Part shown: piece after piece, positions 1-6,502 of the stretch | Numbering within the stretch: position 1 is the first letter of the stretch | How the letters are laid out: the number at the start of each line of letters is the position of its first letter | Source: Bacillota bacterium | GTDB taxonomy: Bacteria > Bacillota > Clostridia > Christensenellales > Aristaeellaceae | NCBI GenBank assembly: GCA_023443705.1 | Contig: JAEZTD010000234.1 | Coordinates: 1 to 6,502 of the forward strand | Reading direction: 5' to 3' | DNA length: 6,502 bases | The notes under the pieces: model-generated | What the model saw: only the letters and a program-made list of their open reading frames with translations | Database searches by the model: none | What the model was told of the DNA's origin: nothing | Made by a program: the position numbers and the translations under genes

Positions 1-2085
1 CCCTACTACCCGGACTACCTGTCCTTCGAGTACCACAAGGCGCTGGCCGTGCACGATGACCCAAAGCGCATCGCCAAAAACCTTGTGGAAAACGTCATAC
101 GCATCAAGGACCGATACCCCAGCGGCATCATCCCGCTGATCGCGGGCTACGACCACCTGCCGCCCCAGATCAACGTGGGGGATTCGGTAGCCGAGGCCAA
201 CCGCATGCAGAACGAGATCGGTTTTGTGATGGGCGACGTGGAGGAATACGTACGCCGTGTGCGCTCGACCATCCACGCCCCCGCCGTCTACGATATGGAG
301 CTCACCGGTTCCAAGTACCAGTACGTGCTCCTCGGCGCGCTGTCCACCCGAAGCTACTTAAAGCGCCAGAACTTCGCCTGCGAGGCGCTGCTTGAGCGCT
401 ACGCCGAACCCCTCGCCGCGATGGCGCAGCGCCTGGGCTACAAGCCGCGCCCCGCGCTCTTCGACGAGGCGTGGAAGTTCCTGCTCGTCAACAGCGCCCA
501 CGACTCCATCCACGGCTCCTCGGTGGACGAGGTGCACGTGGAGATGGAGGCCCGTAACGCCGGCGTCCGGCAGATCGCGTCGGGAATCATCCACGAGGCG
601 ATGGCACACATGGCCGGGCGCATGAAGCCGACAGACGGCCGCGGCTGCCTCGTGTACGCGCCGGTCGCCGCCCGCGCGCCGCAGCTTGCCGAAGCATGGC
701 TGGCGGTGGGCGATGCGCCGATCCAAATGCGCACCCGGGATGGACAGAAGCTGCCTACCCAGGTGCTGCCGAGGGAGGCCATCGAACTGAACGGCCTCGG
801 CCAGCCCCGAAACGACGCCTTCCCCGCGCCGGTCTTCCGAAAGGTGCTGTTCATGGCGCCGCCTTCGGATGGAATCGAAGCCTACGAGGCCGCTCCCACC
901 GGCGCCCCGGAACCGGACGGCGCGCTCAAAGGCGGCGACGGCTTCATCGAAAACGAATTCCTCCGCGTGACCGCCCGCGGTGCGCTGATCGAGCTTCTCG
1001 ACAAGGAAACCGGCCGGCTCTGGCCGAACCTGAACCTCCTCGAAGAGGAGGCCGACGCCGGCGACGCCTGGGACTTCGCGCCGTCCTGGACGCCGGGCGC
1101 CGTGATTCGCTCCACCGCGTTCGGCTTTGAGAGCCGCCTTACGGAAATGGGCGACGTGCGGGCGACGCTTCGAATCGAGGGCGACCTCATCGTGCCCGAG
1201 GCGCTTCACGGCGACGAGCGCAGCCGAACGGATGCGCGCATTCCCATCGCCTTCGACATCTCGCTCACCCGGGGAACCCGCCGGGCGGACGTGAAAATGG
1301 CCCTCGTCAACACCGCCCGAGACCACCGCATCCGGCTCCGGATCTTAACCGGCGTCAAGGCGGAGAGCGTGCTGTCCCAAGGACACTTGGCGATCCTGGA
1401 CCGCCCGGTGGCACGCCAAAAGGAGATCGACCCCTGGCTGCAGCCGCCGACGCAGCTGCTCCCCTGCCGGGAATGGCTCGCCGTTCAGGACGGGGAAAAA
1501 GGGCTGGCGGTGGCGCTGAAGGGGCTTAACGATTACGAGGCCATCCCCGACCCACTGGGCGGCGGAATTGACCTGGGCATCACGCTCCTTCGGGGCTTTC
1601 AGAAGATGGGCCGCCGCAATACCCGCATGCGCGCGGGCGCGGCCTCGGAAGCCTTCGACACCCCAGGCGCCCAGTGCCTGGGCGAGCAGGTGATCGAATG
1701 GGCCTACCTGCCTTACCGGCCGGACGAGGGCGACAAAGCCCCCTTCCTGCCGCTGGCACAGTCCTTCCTCTACCCGCCTGTCGCCCACGCCATGCGGACG
1801 CCCGGCGATCCGTCCGGCGCGGAGCGCGTTGACCTCCCCTTCCGCTGGGATGCGCCCAACGTCCAGTTTTCCGCCTTCAAGCGCGCAATGGACGGGGAAG
1901 CGTTCATCCTTCGGCTCTACGAAAACCAGGGCCGGGAAACGGCGCTAGACATCGACCTTCCCGGCTTTTCCGAGGCCGCGCTCGCAACCCTCGCCGAGGA
2001 ACCCACCGAGCCGCTTGCCATAGAAAACGGCCGCGTGCGCGTCACCCTCGGCCGCTACAAGGCCGTGACCCTCCGGCTTCTGTAG
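1..2085 (+). CDS. Glycoside hydrolase family 38 alpha-mannosidase, MngB-like (5' partial)
   Basis: The frame is open from base 1 to a TAG stop and gives 694 residues, so the true start lies upstream; the GTG at 49 is only an internal codon. The protein resembles E. coli MngB (mannosylglycerate hydrolase, about 877 residues) along its whole visible length; by that comparison roughly 150-200 N-terminal residues are missing, including the early His-x-Asp zinc motif and the nucleophile Asp. Visible landmarks are GYDHLPPQ (49-56), the helical middle domain with STRSYLKRQN and LLERYAEPLA (about 100-125), the zinc-ligand region AHDSI with His167, and the C-terminal beta-sandwich domain with FIENEFLRV (315-323), DAGDAWDFAP (352-361), DHRIRLRIL (441 on) and ITLLRGF (527-533). 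GH38 enzymes are zinc-dependent retaining alpha-mannosidases. The protein is probably cytoplasmic and acts on sugar imported by the downstream transporter. The family is firm; whether it cleaves mannosylglycerate, mannobiose or N-glycan fragments is not determined. Confidence 0.95.
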   Translation, partial: PYYPDYLSFEYHKALAVHDDPKRIAKNLVENVIRIKDRYPSGIIPLIAGYDHLPPQINVGDSVAEANRMQNEIGFVMGDVEEYVRRVRSTIHAPAVYDMELTGSKYQYVLLGALSTRSYLKRQNFACEALLERYAEPLAAMAQRLGYKPRPALFDEAWKFLLVNSAHDSIHGSSVDEVHVEMEARNAGVRQIASGIIHEAMAHMAGRMKPTDGRGCLVYAPVAARAPQLAEAWLAVGDAPIQMRTRDGQKLPTQVLPREAIELNGLGQPRNDAFPAPVFRKVLFMAPPSDGIEAYEAAPTGAPEPDGALKGGDGFIENEFLRVTARGALIELLDKETGRLWPNLNLLEEEADAGDAWDFAPSWTPGAVIRSTAFGFESRLTEMGDVRATLRIEGDLIVPEALHGDERSRTDARIPIAFDISLTRGTRRADVKMALVNTARDHRIRLRILTGVKAESVLSQGHLAILDRPVARQKEIDPWLQPPTQLLPCREWLAVQDGEKGLAVALKGLNDYEAIPDPLGGGIDLGITLLRGFQKMGRRNTRMRAGAASEAFDTPGAQCLGEQVIEWAYLPYRPDEGDKAPFLPLAQSFLYPPVAHAMRTPGDPSGAERVDLPFRWDAPNVQFSAFKRAMDGEAFILRLYENQGRETALDIDLPGFSEAALATLAEEPTEPLAIENGRVRVTLGRYKAVTLRLL

Positions 2086-2102
2086 CCCCCCACGTTCCCC
2101 TG

Positions 2103-2116
2103 TGGTCCCGTGACCA
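2103..2116 (+). repeat. Small inverted repeat in the GH38-binding protein gap
   Basis: TGGTC (2103-2107) and GACCA (2112-2116) form a 5-bp perfect inverted repeat with a 4-nt spacer, extendable by two G-U pairs on the outside. It lies in the 57-nt gap, 11 bases before the Shine-Dalgarno sequence of the binding-protein gene. It could be a weak RNA hairpin or half of an operator, but a repeat this short is easily due to chance. No U-run follows, so it is not a terminator. Confidence 0.25.
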
Positions 2117-2126
2117 TGAAATAAAC

Positions 2127-2134
2127 AAGGAGGA
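2127..2134 (+). promoter_or_regulatory. Ribosome binding site of the sugar-binding protein gene
   Basis: AAGGAGGA is near-perfectly complementary to the 16S rRNA 3' end and stands 8 nt before the ATG at 2143. It is among the strongest sites in the window, which fits the high protein level expected of a binding protein relative to its permeases. Confidence 0.85.
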
Positions 2135-2142
2135 AATCTGTC

Positions 2143-3360
2143 ATGAAGAAGCTTCTGTCCCTCGTTCTCGCCCTGATGCTGATCCTCGCGGCCGTGCCGT
2201 TCGCGTCCGCCGAGGAAGCGGTGACGCTCACATTTGCGTTCTGGGACACCAACCAGGAACCCGGCATGCGCGCCATCGCCGACGCCTACACCGCCACGCA
2301 CCCCAATGTGACCATCGAAACCCAGGTGACCCCCTGGACCGAGTACTGGACCAAGCTCGAAGCCGGCGCGATGGGCGGCGAAATGCCCGACGTGATGTGG
2401 ATGCACGCCAACCAGATCACGAAGTACGCCGAGGCGGGCACACTGCTTGACCTCAACGACCTGAACTACGACTACACCCCCTATCCGGAGGGCGTCACCA
2501 GCCTGTACGTCATGAACGACGTCCACTACGCGATCCCGAAGGATTATGACACGATCGCACTGGCCTACAACAAGGAAATCTTCGACGCCGCCGGCGTGGC
2601 CTACCCGGACGACACCTGGGATTGGGCGAAGTTCCGCGAAGTCGCCATCCAGCTGACCGACAAGGATAAGGGCATTTACGGCTATGGCGTGGCCAACACC
2701 GACCAGTCCGGCTACCACAACTTCATCTACCAGAATGAAGGCTTCGTCATCAAGGACGGCGTGGCCGGCTACGATCAGGCTGCGACCCAGGAGGCCGTCA
2801 AGTTCTACGCCGACCTGCTCCTCGTGGATGGCGTCTCCCCCACCTCCGAGTCCTTCACCGACATGAACGCCGACGACCAGTTCTGCGCGGGCAAGCTGGC
2901 GATGCTGACCGTGGGCAGCTGGATGATGAGCTCCTACACCCAGAACGAGCTGATCAACGGCAAGTTTGACCTGGCCGTTCTGCCCAAGGGCAAGGTTCGC
3001 GCCTCCATCTACAACGGCCTGGGCTATGCCGGCGCCGCCACCACCAAGTACCCCGAAGCCGTGAAGGACTTCCTGGCCTTCTGCGGCACCGAAGAAGCCA
3101 ACATCCTGCAGGCCAAGGCGAAGGCCGCCATCCCCGCCTACAAGGGCACCGAGAAGTACTTCACCGAGCAGTTCGACTTCAACATCCAGTGCTACGCCGA
3201 CATGATCGCCTACGGCGTGCAGTCCCCCTTCTCCGCCCGCAAGTCGCTGTGGTATGACGCCCAGACCGAGATGATGACCTCTGTGCTCAGCGGCCAGGCC
3301 ACCGTGGCCGACGCCTGCAATGCACTTCAGGCCACCATCACCGAGGCCGAGGCGGGCTGA
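2143..3360 (+). CDS. Extracellular sugar-binding protein of a CUT1 ABC transporter (family 1 SBP)
   Basis: The 405-residue product has the length and features of family 1 solute-binding proteins (MalE/UgpB-like). It starts with a typical signal peptide: MKKLL, then a hydrophobic core to about residue 20, and a likely signal peptidase I site ASA|EE after residue 23. The mature part begins with the beta-strand VTLTFAFWD, followed by PGMRAIADAYTATHPNV, the conserved GEMPDVMWM (79-87) and YAIPKDYDTIALAYNKEIFDAAG (129-151). Aromatic residues that could stack on sugar rings include W34, W65, W69, W86 and W260; this role is inferred. Oddly, there is no lipobox: the first cysteine is residue 248. The protein would therefore be released in a Gram-positive cell unless held by its permeases. 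It lies directly before two permease genes on the same strand and delivers ligand to them. The ligand is unknown but should suit the flanking GH38 and GH4 enzymes. Confidence 0.95.
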   Translation: MKKLLSLVLALMLILAAVPFASAEEAVTLTFAFWDTNQEPGMRAIADAYTATHPNVTIETQVTPWTEYWTKLEAGAMGGEMPDVMWMHANQITKYAEAGTLLDLNDLNYDYTPYPEGVTSLYVMNDVHYAIPKDYDTIALAYNKEIFDAAGVAYPDDTWDWAKFREVAIQLTDKDKGIYGYGVANTDQSGYHNFIYQNEGFVIKDGVAGYDQAATQEAVKFYADLLLVDGVSPTSESFTDMNADDQFCAGKLAMLTVGSWMMSSYTQNELINGKFDLAVLPKGKVRASIYNGLGYAGAATTKYPEAVKDFLAFCGTEEANILQAKAKAAIPAYKGTEKYFTEQFDFNIQCYADMIAYGVQSPFSARKSLWYDAQTEMMTSVLSGQATVADACNALQATITEAEAG

Positions 3361-3389
3361 TCCAGCGCCGCCGGAACCAAAACGCCTTT

Positions 3390-3420
3390 CGGGGCGCCGG
3401 GGTTTTCCCCCGGCGCCCCG
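3390..3420 (+). repeat. Perfect 13-bp GC-rich stem-loop after the binding-protein gene
   Basis: Bases 3390-3402 (CGGGGCGCCGGGG) pair perfectly with 3408-3420, leaving the 5-nt loop TTTTC. The stem begins 29 nt after the stop codon of the binding-protein gene. No U-run follows the stem, so a classical intrinsic terminator is not supported. The position matches the intergenic hairpins that many sugar operons carry between the binding-protein and permease genes. There they shield the upstream mRNA from 3' decay and reduce downstream expression, as with the REP elements between malE and malF. The structure is seen in the sequence; its role is inferred. Confidence 0.8.
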
Positions 3421-3433
3421 GTGGATACCACCG
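3419..3433 (+). repeat. Small 6-bp hairpin next to the permease ribosome binding site
   Basis: CGGTGG (3419-3424) and CCACCG (3428-3433) form a 6-bp stem with the 3-nt loop ATA. It shares its first two bases with the end of the larger upstream stem and ends one base before the Shine-Dalgarno sequence of permease 1. It could stack on the larger hairpin or influence ribosome access. No function is shown. Confidence 0.45.
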
Positions 3434-3434
3434 T

Positions 3435-3441
3435 GGAGGTG
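3435..3441 (+). promoter_or_regulatory. Ribosome binding site of permease 1, fixing its start
   Basis: GGAGGTG lies 8 nt before the ATG at 3450. The other nearby ATG at 3443 is out of frame and too close, and the in-frame ATG at 3459 is 17 nt away, so 3450 is the best start. Confidence 0.8.
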
Positions 3442-3449
3442 CATGGGCT

Positions 3450-4364
3450 ATGACCACCATGAAAGCGGCGCCCCGACGGCGGAGCCGCCTGCTCAGGAGC
3501 GAATGGGCCTGGGCTTACGCGCTGATCGCCCCGACAATTCTGGGGCTGTGCGTTCTGAACATCTACCCCTTCTTCAACTCGATCTGGCTGAGCCTTCAGA
3601 AAATCCAGGGGCTGACCCCGGCGAAATTCATCGGCCTCAAGAACTACGAGACGCTGTTTGCCGATAAGCTCGTCATGCAGGCGACCTGGAATACGCTGTA
3701 TTTCATGCTGCTTACCGTGCCGCTGGGCGTGTTTCTCGCCCTCGTGATGGCGACGCTCCTCAACAACAAGATTCGCGGCCGCGACCTGTACCGGGGCATC
3801 TACTTTCTGCCCCTGGTGGTGGCACCGGCGGCCATCGCGATGGTGTGGCGGTGGATGTTCAACGCCGAGAACGGCATCATCAACCAGTTTCTCTCCGTCT
3901 TCGGCGTGGTGGGCCCAAACTGGCTGAGCGACCCGCGCACCGCCATCGTCTCCTGCGCGATCATCACGATTTGGAGCTCACTCGGCTACGATCTGGTGCT
4001 GCTGCTCGCCGGGCTTCAGTCGATCCCCCAGAACTACTACGAGGCCTGCGACATTGACGGCGCGGGGCCGCTCCGGAAGTTCTTCAACATCACGGTACCA
4101 CTGGTGTCGCCGACACTGTTTTTTGTGGTGGTGCTGCGGGTGATGTCCGCCATCAAGGTCTTTGACGTCATCTACATGCTCATCAAGGACTCAAACCCCG
4201 CGTTCAACAAGGGCGTGTCGCTGATGGTCCTGTTCTACCGCGAGGCGTTCACCAAGTTCAACAAGGGCTACGCCTCCGCGATCGTTCTGTGGAGCTTCGT
4301 CATCATCGGCCTGCTCACCGCGATTCAATTCGTTGCGGAGAAAAAACTCGTTCACTACGATTAG
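3450..4364 (+). CDS. CUT1 ABC sugar transporter permease, MalF/UgpA-like
   Basis: This 304-residue inner-membrane protein is one half of the transport channel. Six hydrophobic segments can be seen at about residues 20-42, 79-104, 113-134, 164-188, 217-236 and 276-297, after a basic N-terminus (RRRSRLLRSEW). The cytoplasmic coupling loop that docks on the ATPase is present at about 198-217 (EACDIDGAG, then FNITVPL); the usual EAA reads EAC here, a mild change that other members of this family tolerate. Phrases such as GLKNYETLF, RGIYFLPLVVAPAAIAMVWRW and NWLSDP are typical of the MalF/UgpA type. Its length is normal for the short, MalF-like proteins of this group that lack the long periplasmic insert. 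It ends 16 nt before permease 2 and is almost certainly co-translated with it. Substrate specificity is set mainly by the binding protein and cannot be told here. Confidence 0.95.
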   Translation: MTTMKAAPRRRSRLLRSEWAWAYALIAPTILGLCVLNIYPFFNSIWLSLQKIQGLTPAKFIGLKNYETLFADKLVMQATWNTLYFMLLTVPLGVFLALVMATLLNNKIRGRDLYRGIYFLPLVVAPAAIAMVWRWMFNAENGIINQFLSVFGVVGPNWLSDPRTAIVSCAIITIWSSLGYDLVLLLAGLQSIPQNYYEACDIDGAGPLRKFFNITVPLVSPTLFFVVVLRVMSAIKVFDVIYMLIKDSNPAFNKGVSLMVLFYREAFTKFNKGYASAIVLWSFVIIGLLTAIQFVAEKKLVHYD

Positions 4365-4372
4365 AAAGGAGG
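4365..4372 (+). promoter_or_regulatory. Ribosome binding site of permease 2, deciding its start
   Basis: AAAGGAGG begins immediately after the TAG stop of permease 1 and stands 8 nt before the ATG at 4381. It favours 4381 over the in-frame ATG at 4333 inside the upstream gene, which has no comparable site. The GTG at 4378 is a less likely alternative that would add one residue. Confidence 0.85.
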
Positions 4373-4380
4373 AGCTCGTG

Positions 4381-5232
4381 ATGCAGACCACCGCGAAAAT
4401 CAAGGGAACCACCGGCCGAAGGCCCCGCCTGACCGCGGTTCATATCATCCTGATCCTGGGCGCGTTCACGATGATCTTTCCTTTCTACTGGATGATCATC
4501 ACCTCCTTCAAGACGATGGGCGAGTCGCTCCTGGTGCCGCCCACCATGTGGCCCGCCAGCTGGGCGCCGGTCAATTACAAGGAAGTGCTGCGCACGCTGC
4601 CGATGTGGAAGCTGTACTTCAACACACTCCTTCTGATCGTGCTTCGGATCGCCTGTGCTGCAGTGTTCAGCTCCATGGCGGCCTTCGCCTTTGCGAAGCT
4701 GCGCTTCCCGCTGAAGGGGCTATTGTTCTTCATCGTCATCACCCAGCAGATGCTGCCGCCGCAGGTGTACATCATCCCCCAGTACCTGCAGCTCAGCAAG
4801 ATGAACATGCTCAATACCCAATTTGCGCTCTTGTACCCCGGCATCGTCAGCGCGTTCGGCACGTTCTTCCTACGGCAGTTCTACCTTTCGCTGCCAAACG
4901 ACCTCAGCGAGGCCGCGATGATCGACGGGTGCAGCGTGGGCCAGACTTTCATCCGGATCCTGCTGCCGCTGACCAAGACGGCGCTGATGGCGCTGTCGGT
5001 GTTCACCGCCATCTTTGCCTACAGTGAGATGATGTGGCCGCTGATCGTCAACATGAAGGTGGACATGATGACGCTGAGCGCCGGCATCAGTTCGCTGCAG
5101 AACCAGTATTTCACCAAGTATCCGCTGCTCATGGCGGGCTCCGCGATGGCGATGGTCCCCATGCTGATCCTCTACCTCATCTTCCAGAAACAATTTATCG
5201 AAGGCATTGCGCTCACCGGCACCAAGGCGTGA
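4381..5232 (+). CDS. CUT1 ABC sugar transporter permease, MalG/UgpE-like
   Basis: This 283-residue protein is the second channel half and partners permease 1. A basic N-terminus (TTGRRPRL) precedes the first membrane segment at about 18-41. [39 protein letters not shown] and [15 protein letters not shown] are hallmark stretches of MalG-type permeases. The coupling loop for the ATPase is canonical: EAAMIDG starting at residue 177 and ending in RILLPL near 196. The C-terminus [13 protein letters not shown] is the usual ending of the family. The start at 4381 was chosen for its Shine-Dalgarno sequence; starting at 4333 would add 16 polar residues and overlap the upstream gene. The gene stops 22 nt before the GH4 gene. 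No ATP-binding subunit is encoded next to it, so a shared MsmK/UgpC-type ATPase encoded elsewhere is inferred. Confidence 0.95.
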   Translation: MQTTAKIKGTTGRRPRLTAVHIILILGAFTMIFPFYWMIITSFKTMGESLLVPPTMWPASWAPVNYKEVLRTLPMWKLYFNTLLLIVLRIACAAVFSSMAAFAFAKLRFPLKGLLFFIVITQQMLPPQVYIIPQYLQLSKMNMLNTQFALLYPGIVSAFGTFFLRQFYLSLPNDLSEAAMIDGCSVGQTFIRILLPLTKTALMALSVFTAIFAYSEMMWPLIVNMKVDMMTLSAGISSLQNQYFTKYPLLMAGSAMAMVPMLILYLIFQKQFIEGIALTGTKA

Positions 5233-5242
5233 GCGGGCCTTG

Positions 5243-5248
5243 AAGGAG
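5243..5248 (+). promoter_or_regulatory. Ribosome binding site of the GH4 gene
   Basis: AAGGAG lies 6 nt before the ATG at 5255, in the 22-nt gap after permease 2. It supports this ATG, which is also where homology to GH4 proteins begins. Confidence 0.8.
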
Positions 5249-5254
5249 CATACT

Positions 5255-6502
5255 ATGGCGCGTAAATTTGCATTCATCGGCGCGGGCAGCTTCGGCTTCA
5301 CCCGCGGACTGGTCCGGGACATTTTGAGCTTCCCCGCCCTCTCGGACAGTGAGCTCTGCCTCATGGACGTGAACCCCGAGCGTCTTTCGTACATCAAGAC
5401 CGCCGTGGAGCGCATCATTGAGGCCGGTTCCTACCCTGCCCGCGTGACCGCGACGATGGACCGCGTGGAAGCCCTTAAAGGCGCGGACGGCGTGATCTGC
5501 ACCATCCTCGCCGGCGACATCGATGTGTGGCAGCACGACATCCTGATCCCCAAAAAGTACGGCGTCGATACCAACGTGGGCGACACCCGCGGCCCTAGCG
5601 GCATCTTCCGATACCTGCGCACGGTGAACCCCATCATGTCGATCGCCCGGGATATCGAGCGCTACTGCCCGAAGGCCGTGTTCCTCAACTACACCAACCC
5701 CATGGCCATGCTGTGCCGCACCGTGCAGGGGGAACTGCCGCACCTCGTCACCAGCGGCCTGTGCCACAGCGTGCAGGGCACCGCCGCAATGCTGGCCAAG
5801 TGGATCGGTGCGGACATGAAGGACGTCAGCTACACCTGCGCCGGCGTCAACCATCAGGCCTTCTACACCCGGTTTGATTGGAAGGGCGAGGACGCGTACC
5901 CGCTGATTCACAAGGCTGTCACCGAGCGCGAGGACGTCTACAACGAGGAGATCGTCCGCAACGAGATGTTCCTGGCGCTGGGCCTCTACCCCACCGAATC
6001 CTCCGGCCACAACAGCGAGTACAATCCCTGGTTCAGAAAGCGCCCGGACCTCATCGAAAAGTACTGTACCCACGGCACTGGCTGGAACCCGGGCGCCTAC
6101 GCCTACATCCTGAACGAGTACAGAAACCGCGAGCACACCTGGAAGGGCGATATCGACAACTGGCTCAAGGAATCGCCGGACCTCAAGCGCGGCGAGGAGT
6201 ACGCGGCCTACATCTTCAACGCCATCCTGGGCGACCACACGCTCTTTGAGTTCAACGGCAACGTGCGCAACTTCGGCCTCATCGATAATCTGCCCCAGGG
6301 CGCCTGCGTGGAGGTGCCGGTGCTGGCCTCGAAGAACGGCCTCGAATCCATCCGCGTGGGTGCGCTGCCGCCCCAGTGCGCGCTGATCTCGGGCATCTCG
6401 GCCCAGATCGAGGAGATGGTGGTGGAAGGCAGCCTCGCCGGCGACCGCGAGATGATCTACCGCGCCATCTGCTTTGACCCGCTCACCAGCGCCGTATTGT
6501 CC
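5255..6502 (+). CDS. Glycoside hydrolase family 4, MelA-like alpha-galactosidase or related alpha-glycosidase (3' partial)
   Basis: The frame stays open from the ATG at 5255 to the window edge, giving 416 residues; compared with E. coli MelA (about 451), some 30 C-terminal residues are missing. GH4 enzymes use NAD+ and a divalent metal such as Mn2+, cleaving by a redox-elimination route. The N-terminal nucleotide-binding fold is clear: [11 protein letters not shown] (7-17) and the acidic strand end LMDVNPERL with Asp38. Further family motifs are [14 protein letters not shown] (from 110), LNYTNPMAM (144-152), [10 protein letters not shown] with metal-ligand Cys170, AGVNHQAFY with His200, [14 protein letters not shown] (247-260), GNVRN (335-339) and LIDNLPQG (342-349). 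The CHSV signature is that of the alpha-galactosidase group rather than the CNVP or CDMP groups. Alpha-galacturonidase (LplD-like) remains possible. Its place after two permeases fits intracellular cleavage of imported, unphosphorylated sugar. Family assignment is firm, substrate moderate. Confidence 0.93.
   Translation, partial: MARKFAFIGAGSFGFTRGLVRDILSFPALSDSELCLMDVNPERLSYIKTAVERIIEAGSYPARVTATMDRVEALKGADGVICTILAGDIDVWQHDILIPKKYGVDTNVGDTRGPSGIFRYLRTVNPIMSIARDIERYCPKAVFLNYTNPMAMLCRTVQGELPHLVTSGLCHSVQGTAAMLAKWIGADMKDVSYTCAGVNHQAFYTRFDWKGEDAYPLIHKAVTEREDVYNEEIVRNEMFLALGLYPTESSGHNSEYNPWFRKRPDLIEKYCTHGTGWNPGAYAYILNEYRNREHTWKGDIDNWLKESPDLKRGEEYAAYIFNAILGDHTLFEFNGNVRNFGLIDNLPQGACVEVPVLASKNGLESIRVGALPPQCALISGISAQIEEMVVEGSLAGDREMIYRAICFDPLTSAVLS

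Noticed and set aside
358..1326. A 322-residue open frame on the minus strand inside the GH38 gene
   Set aside because: It is antisense to conserved GH38 sequence, and its composition (Arg, Gly, Val, His) is typical of spurious frames in GC-rich DNA.
49..2085. GTG at 49 as the real start of the GH38 gene
   Set aside because: The frame is open upstream to base 1 with plausible protein sequence, no ribosome binding site precedes the GTG, and a start there would omit the catalytic N-terminal part needed for activity.
2086..2142. A separate promoter for the binding-protein gene
   Set aside because: I see no pair of -35 and -10 like hexamers at proper spacing in the gap; AT-rich GAAATAAAC stands alone just before the ribosome binding site.
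3390..3432. Intrinsic terminator after the binding-protein gene
   Set aside because: The stem is strong but is followed by GTGGATACCACC rather than a run of T, and the permease genes that must be co-expressed follow at once.
1945..3444. A 499-residue open frame on the minus strand, opposite the binding-protein gene
   Set aside because: It runs antisense to an unmistakable binding-protein gene, has a low-complexity Gly/Val/His-rich product with no recognisable domain, and is the usual by-product of GC-rich third codon positions.
4333..4380. An earlier in-frame ATG for permease 2, overlapping the end of permease 1
   Set aside because: It lacks a good ribosome binding site and would add a polar 16-residue tail, whereas the ATG at 4381 has AAAGGAGG at ideal spacing.
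5213..6238. A 341-residue open frame on the minus strand, opposite the GH4 gene
   Set aside because: The plus strand here encodes a GH4 protein with all expected motifs; the antisense product is Val/Gly/Ala-rich, resembles no family and has no supporting context.

Overview
The window is one uninterrupted, plus-strand carbohydrate-use locus from a GC-rich bacterium. Five genes follow each other: the 3' part of a family GH38 alpha-mannosidase, an extracellular sugar-binding protein, two CUT1-type (MalF/MalG-like) ABC permeases, and most of a family GH4, NAD-dependent glycosidase of the MelA alpha-galactosidase type. Both end genes are cut by the window edges. The four start sites inside the window each have a strong purine-rich Shine-Dalgarno sequence (AAGGAGG or close to it). 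Together with the transporter style and the lack of an ATPase gene, this suggests a high-GC Bacillota/Clostridia-like organism, perhaps a gut anaerobe. That assignment is inference; nothing in the window is a phylogenetic marker.

Layout: 1-2085 GH38 (5' end missing); 57-nt gap with a strong ribosome binding site; 2143-3360 substrate-binding protein; 89-nt gap holding a perfect 13-bp GC hairpin and a second small hairpin; 3450-4364 permease 1; 16-nt gap; 4381-5232 permease 2; 22-nt gap; 5255-6502 GH4 (3' end missing). No gene-free stretch exceeds 300 bases. I see no RNA gene, mobile element, CRISPR array or convincing promoter.

How the genes probably work together: the binding protein captures an oligosaccharide or glycoside outside the membrane. 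The two permeases import it without phosphorylation, powered by an ATPase encoded elsewhere (MsmK-type sharing is common for such systems). The two intracellular glycosidases then release alpha-mannosyl and alpha-galactosyl (or related alpha-uronosyl) residues. The order binding protein-permease-permease-GH4 resembles the lplABCD arrangement of Bacillus subtilis; the GH38 gene in front is the distinguishing addition. The natural substrate cannot be read from the sequence.

Overall this is a well-formed but recognisable sugar operon, not an undescribed system. The points most worth a second look are the GH38+GH4 pairing around one transporter, the hairpins after the binding-protein gene, and a binding protein with a signal peptide but no lipoprotein cysteine.
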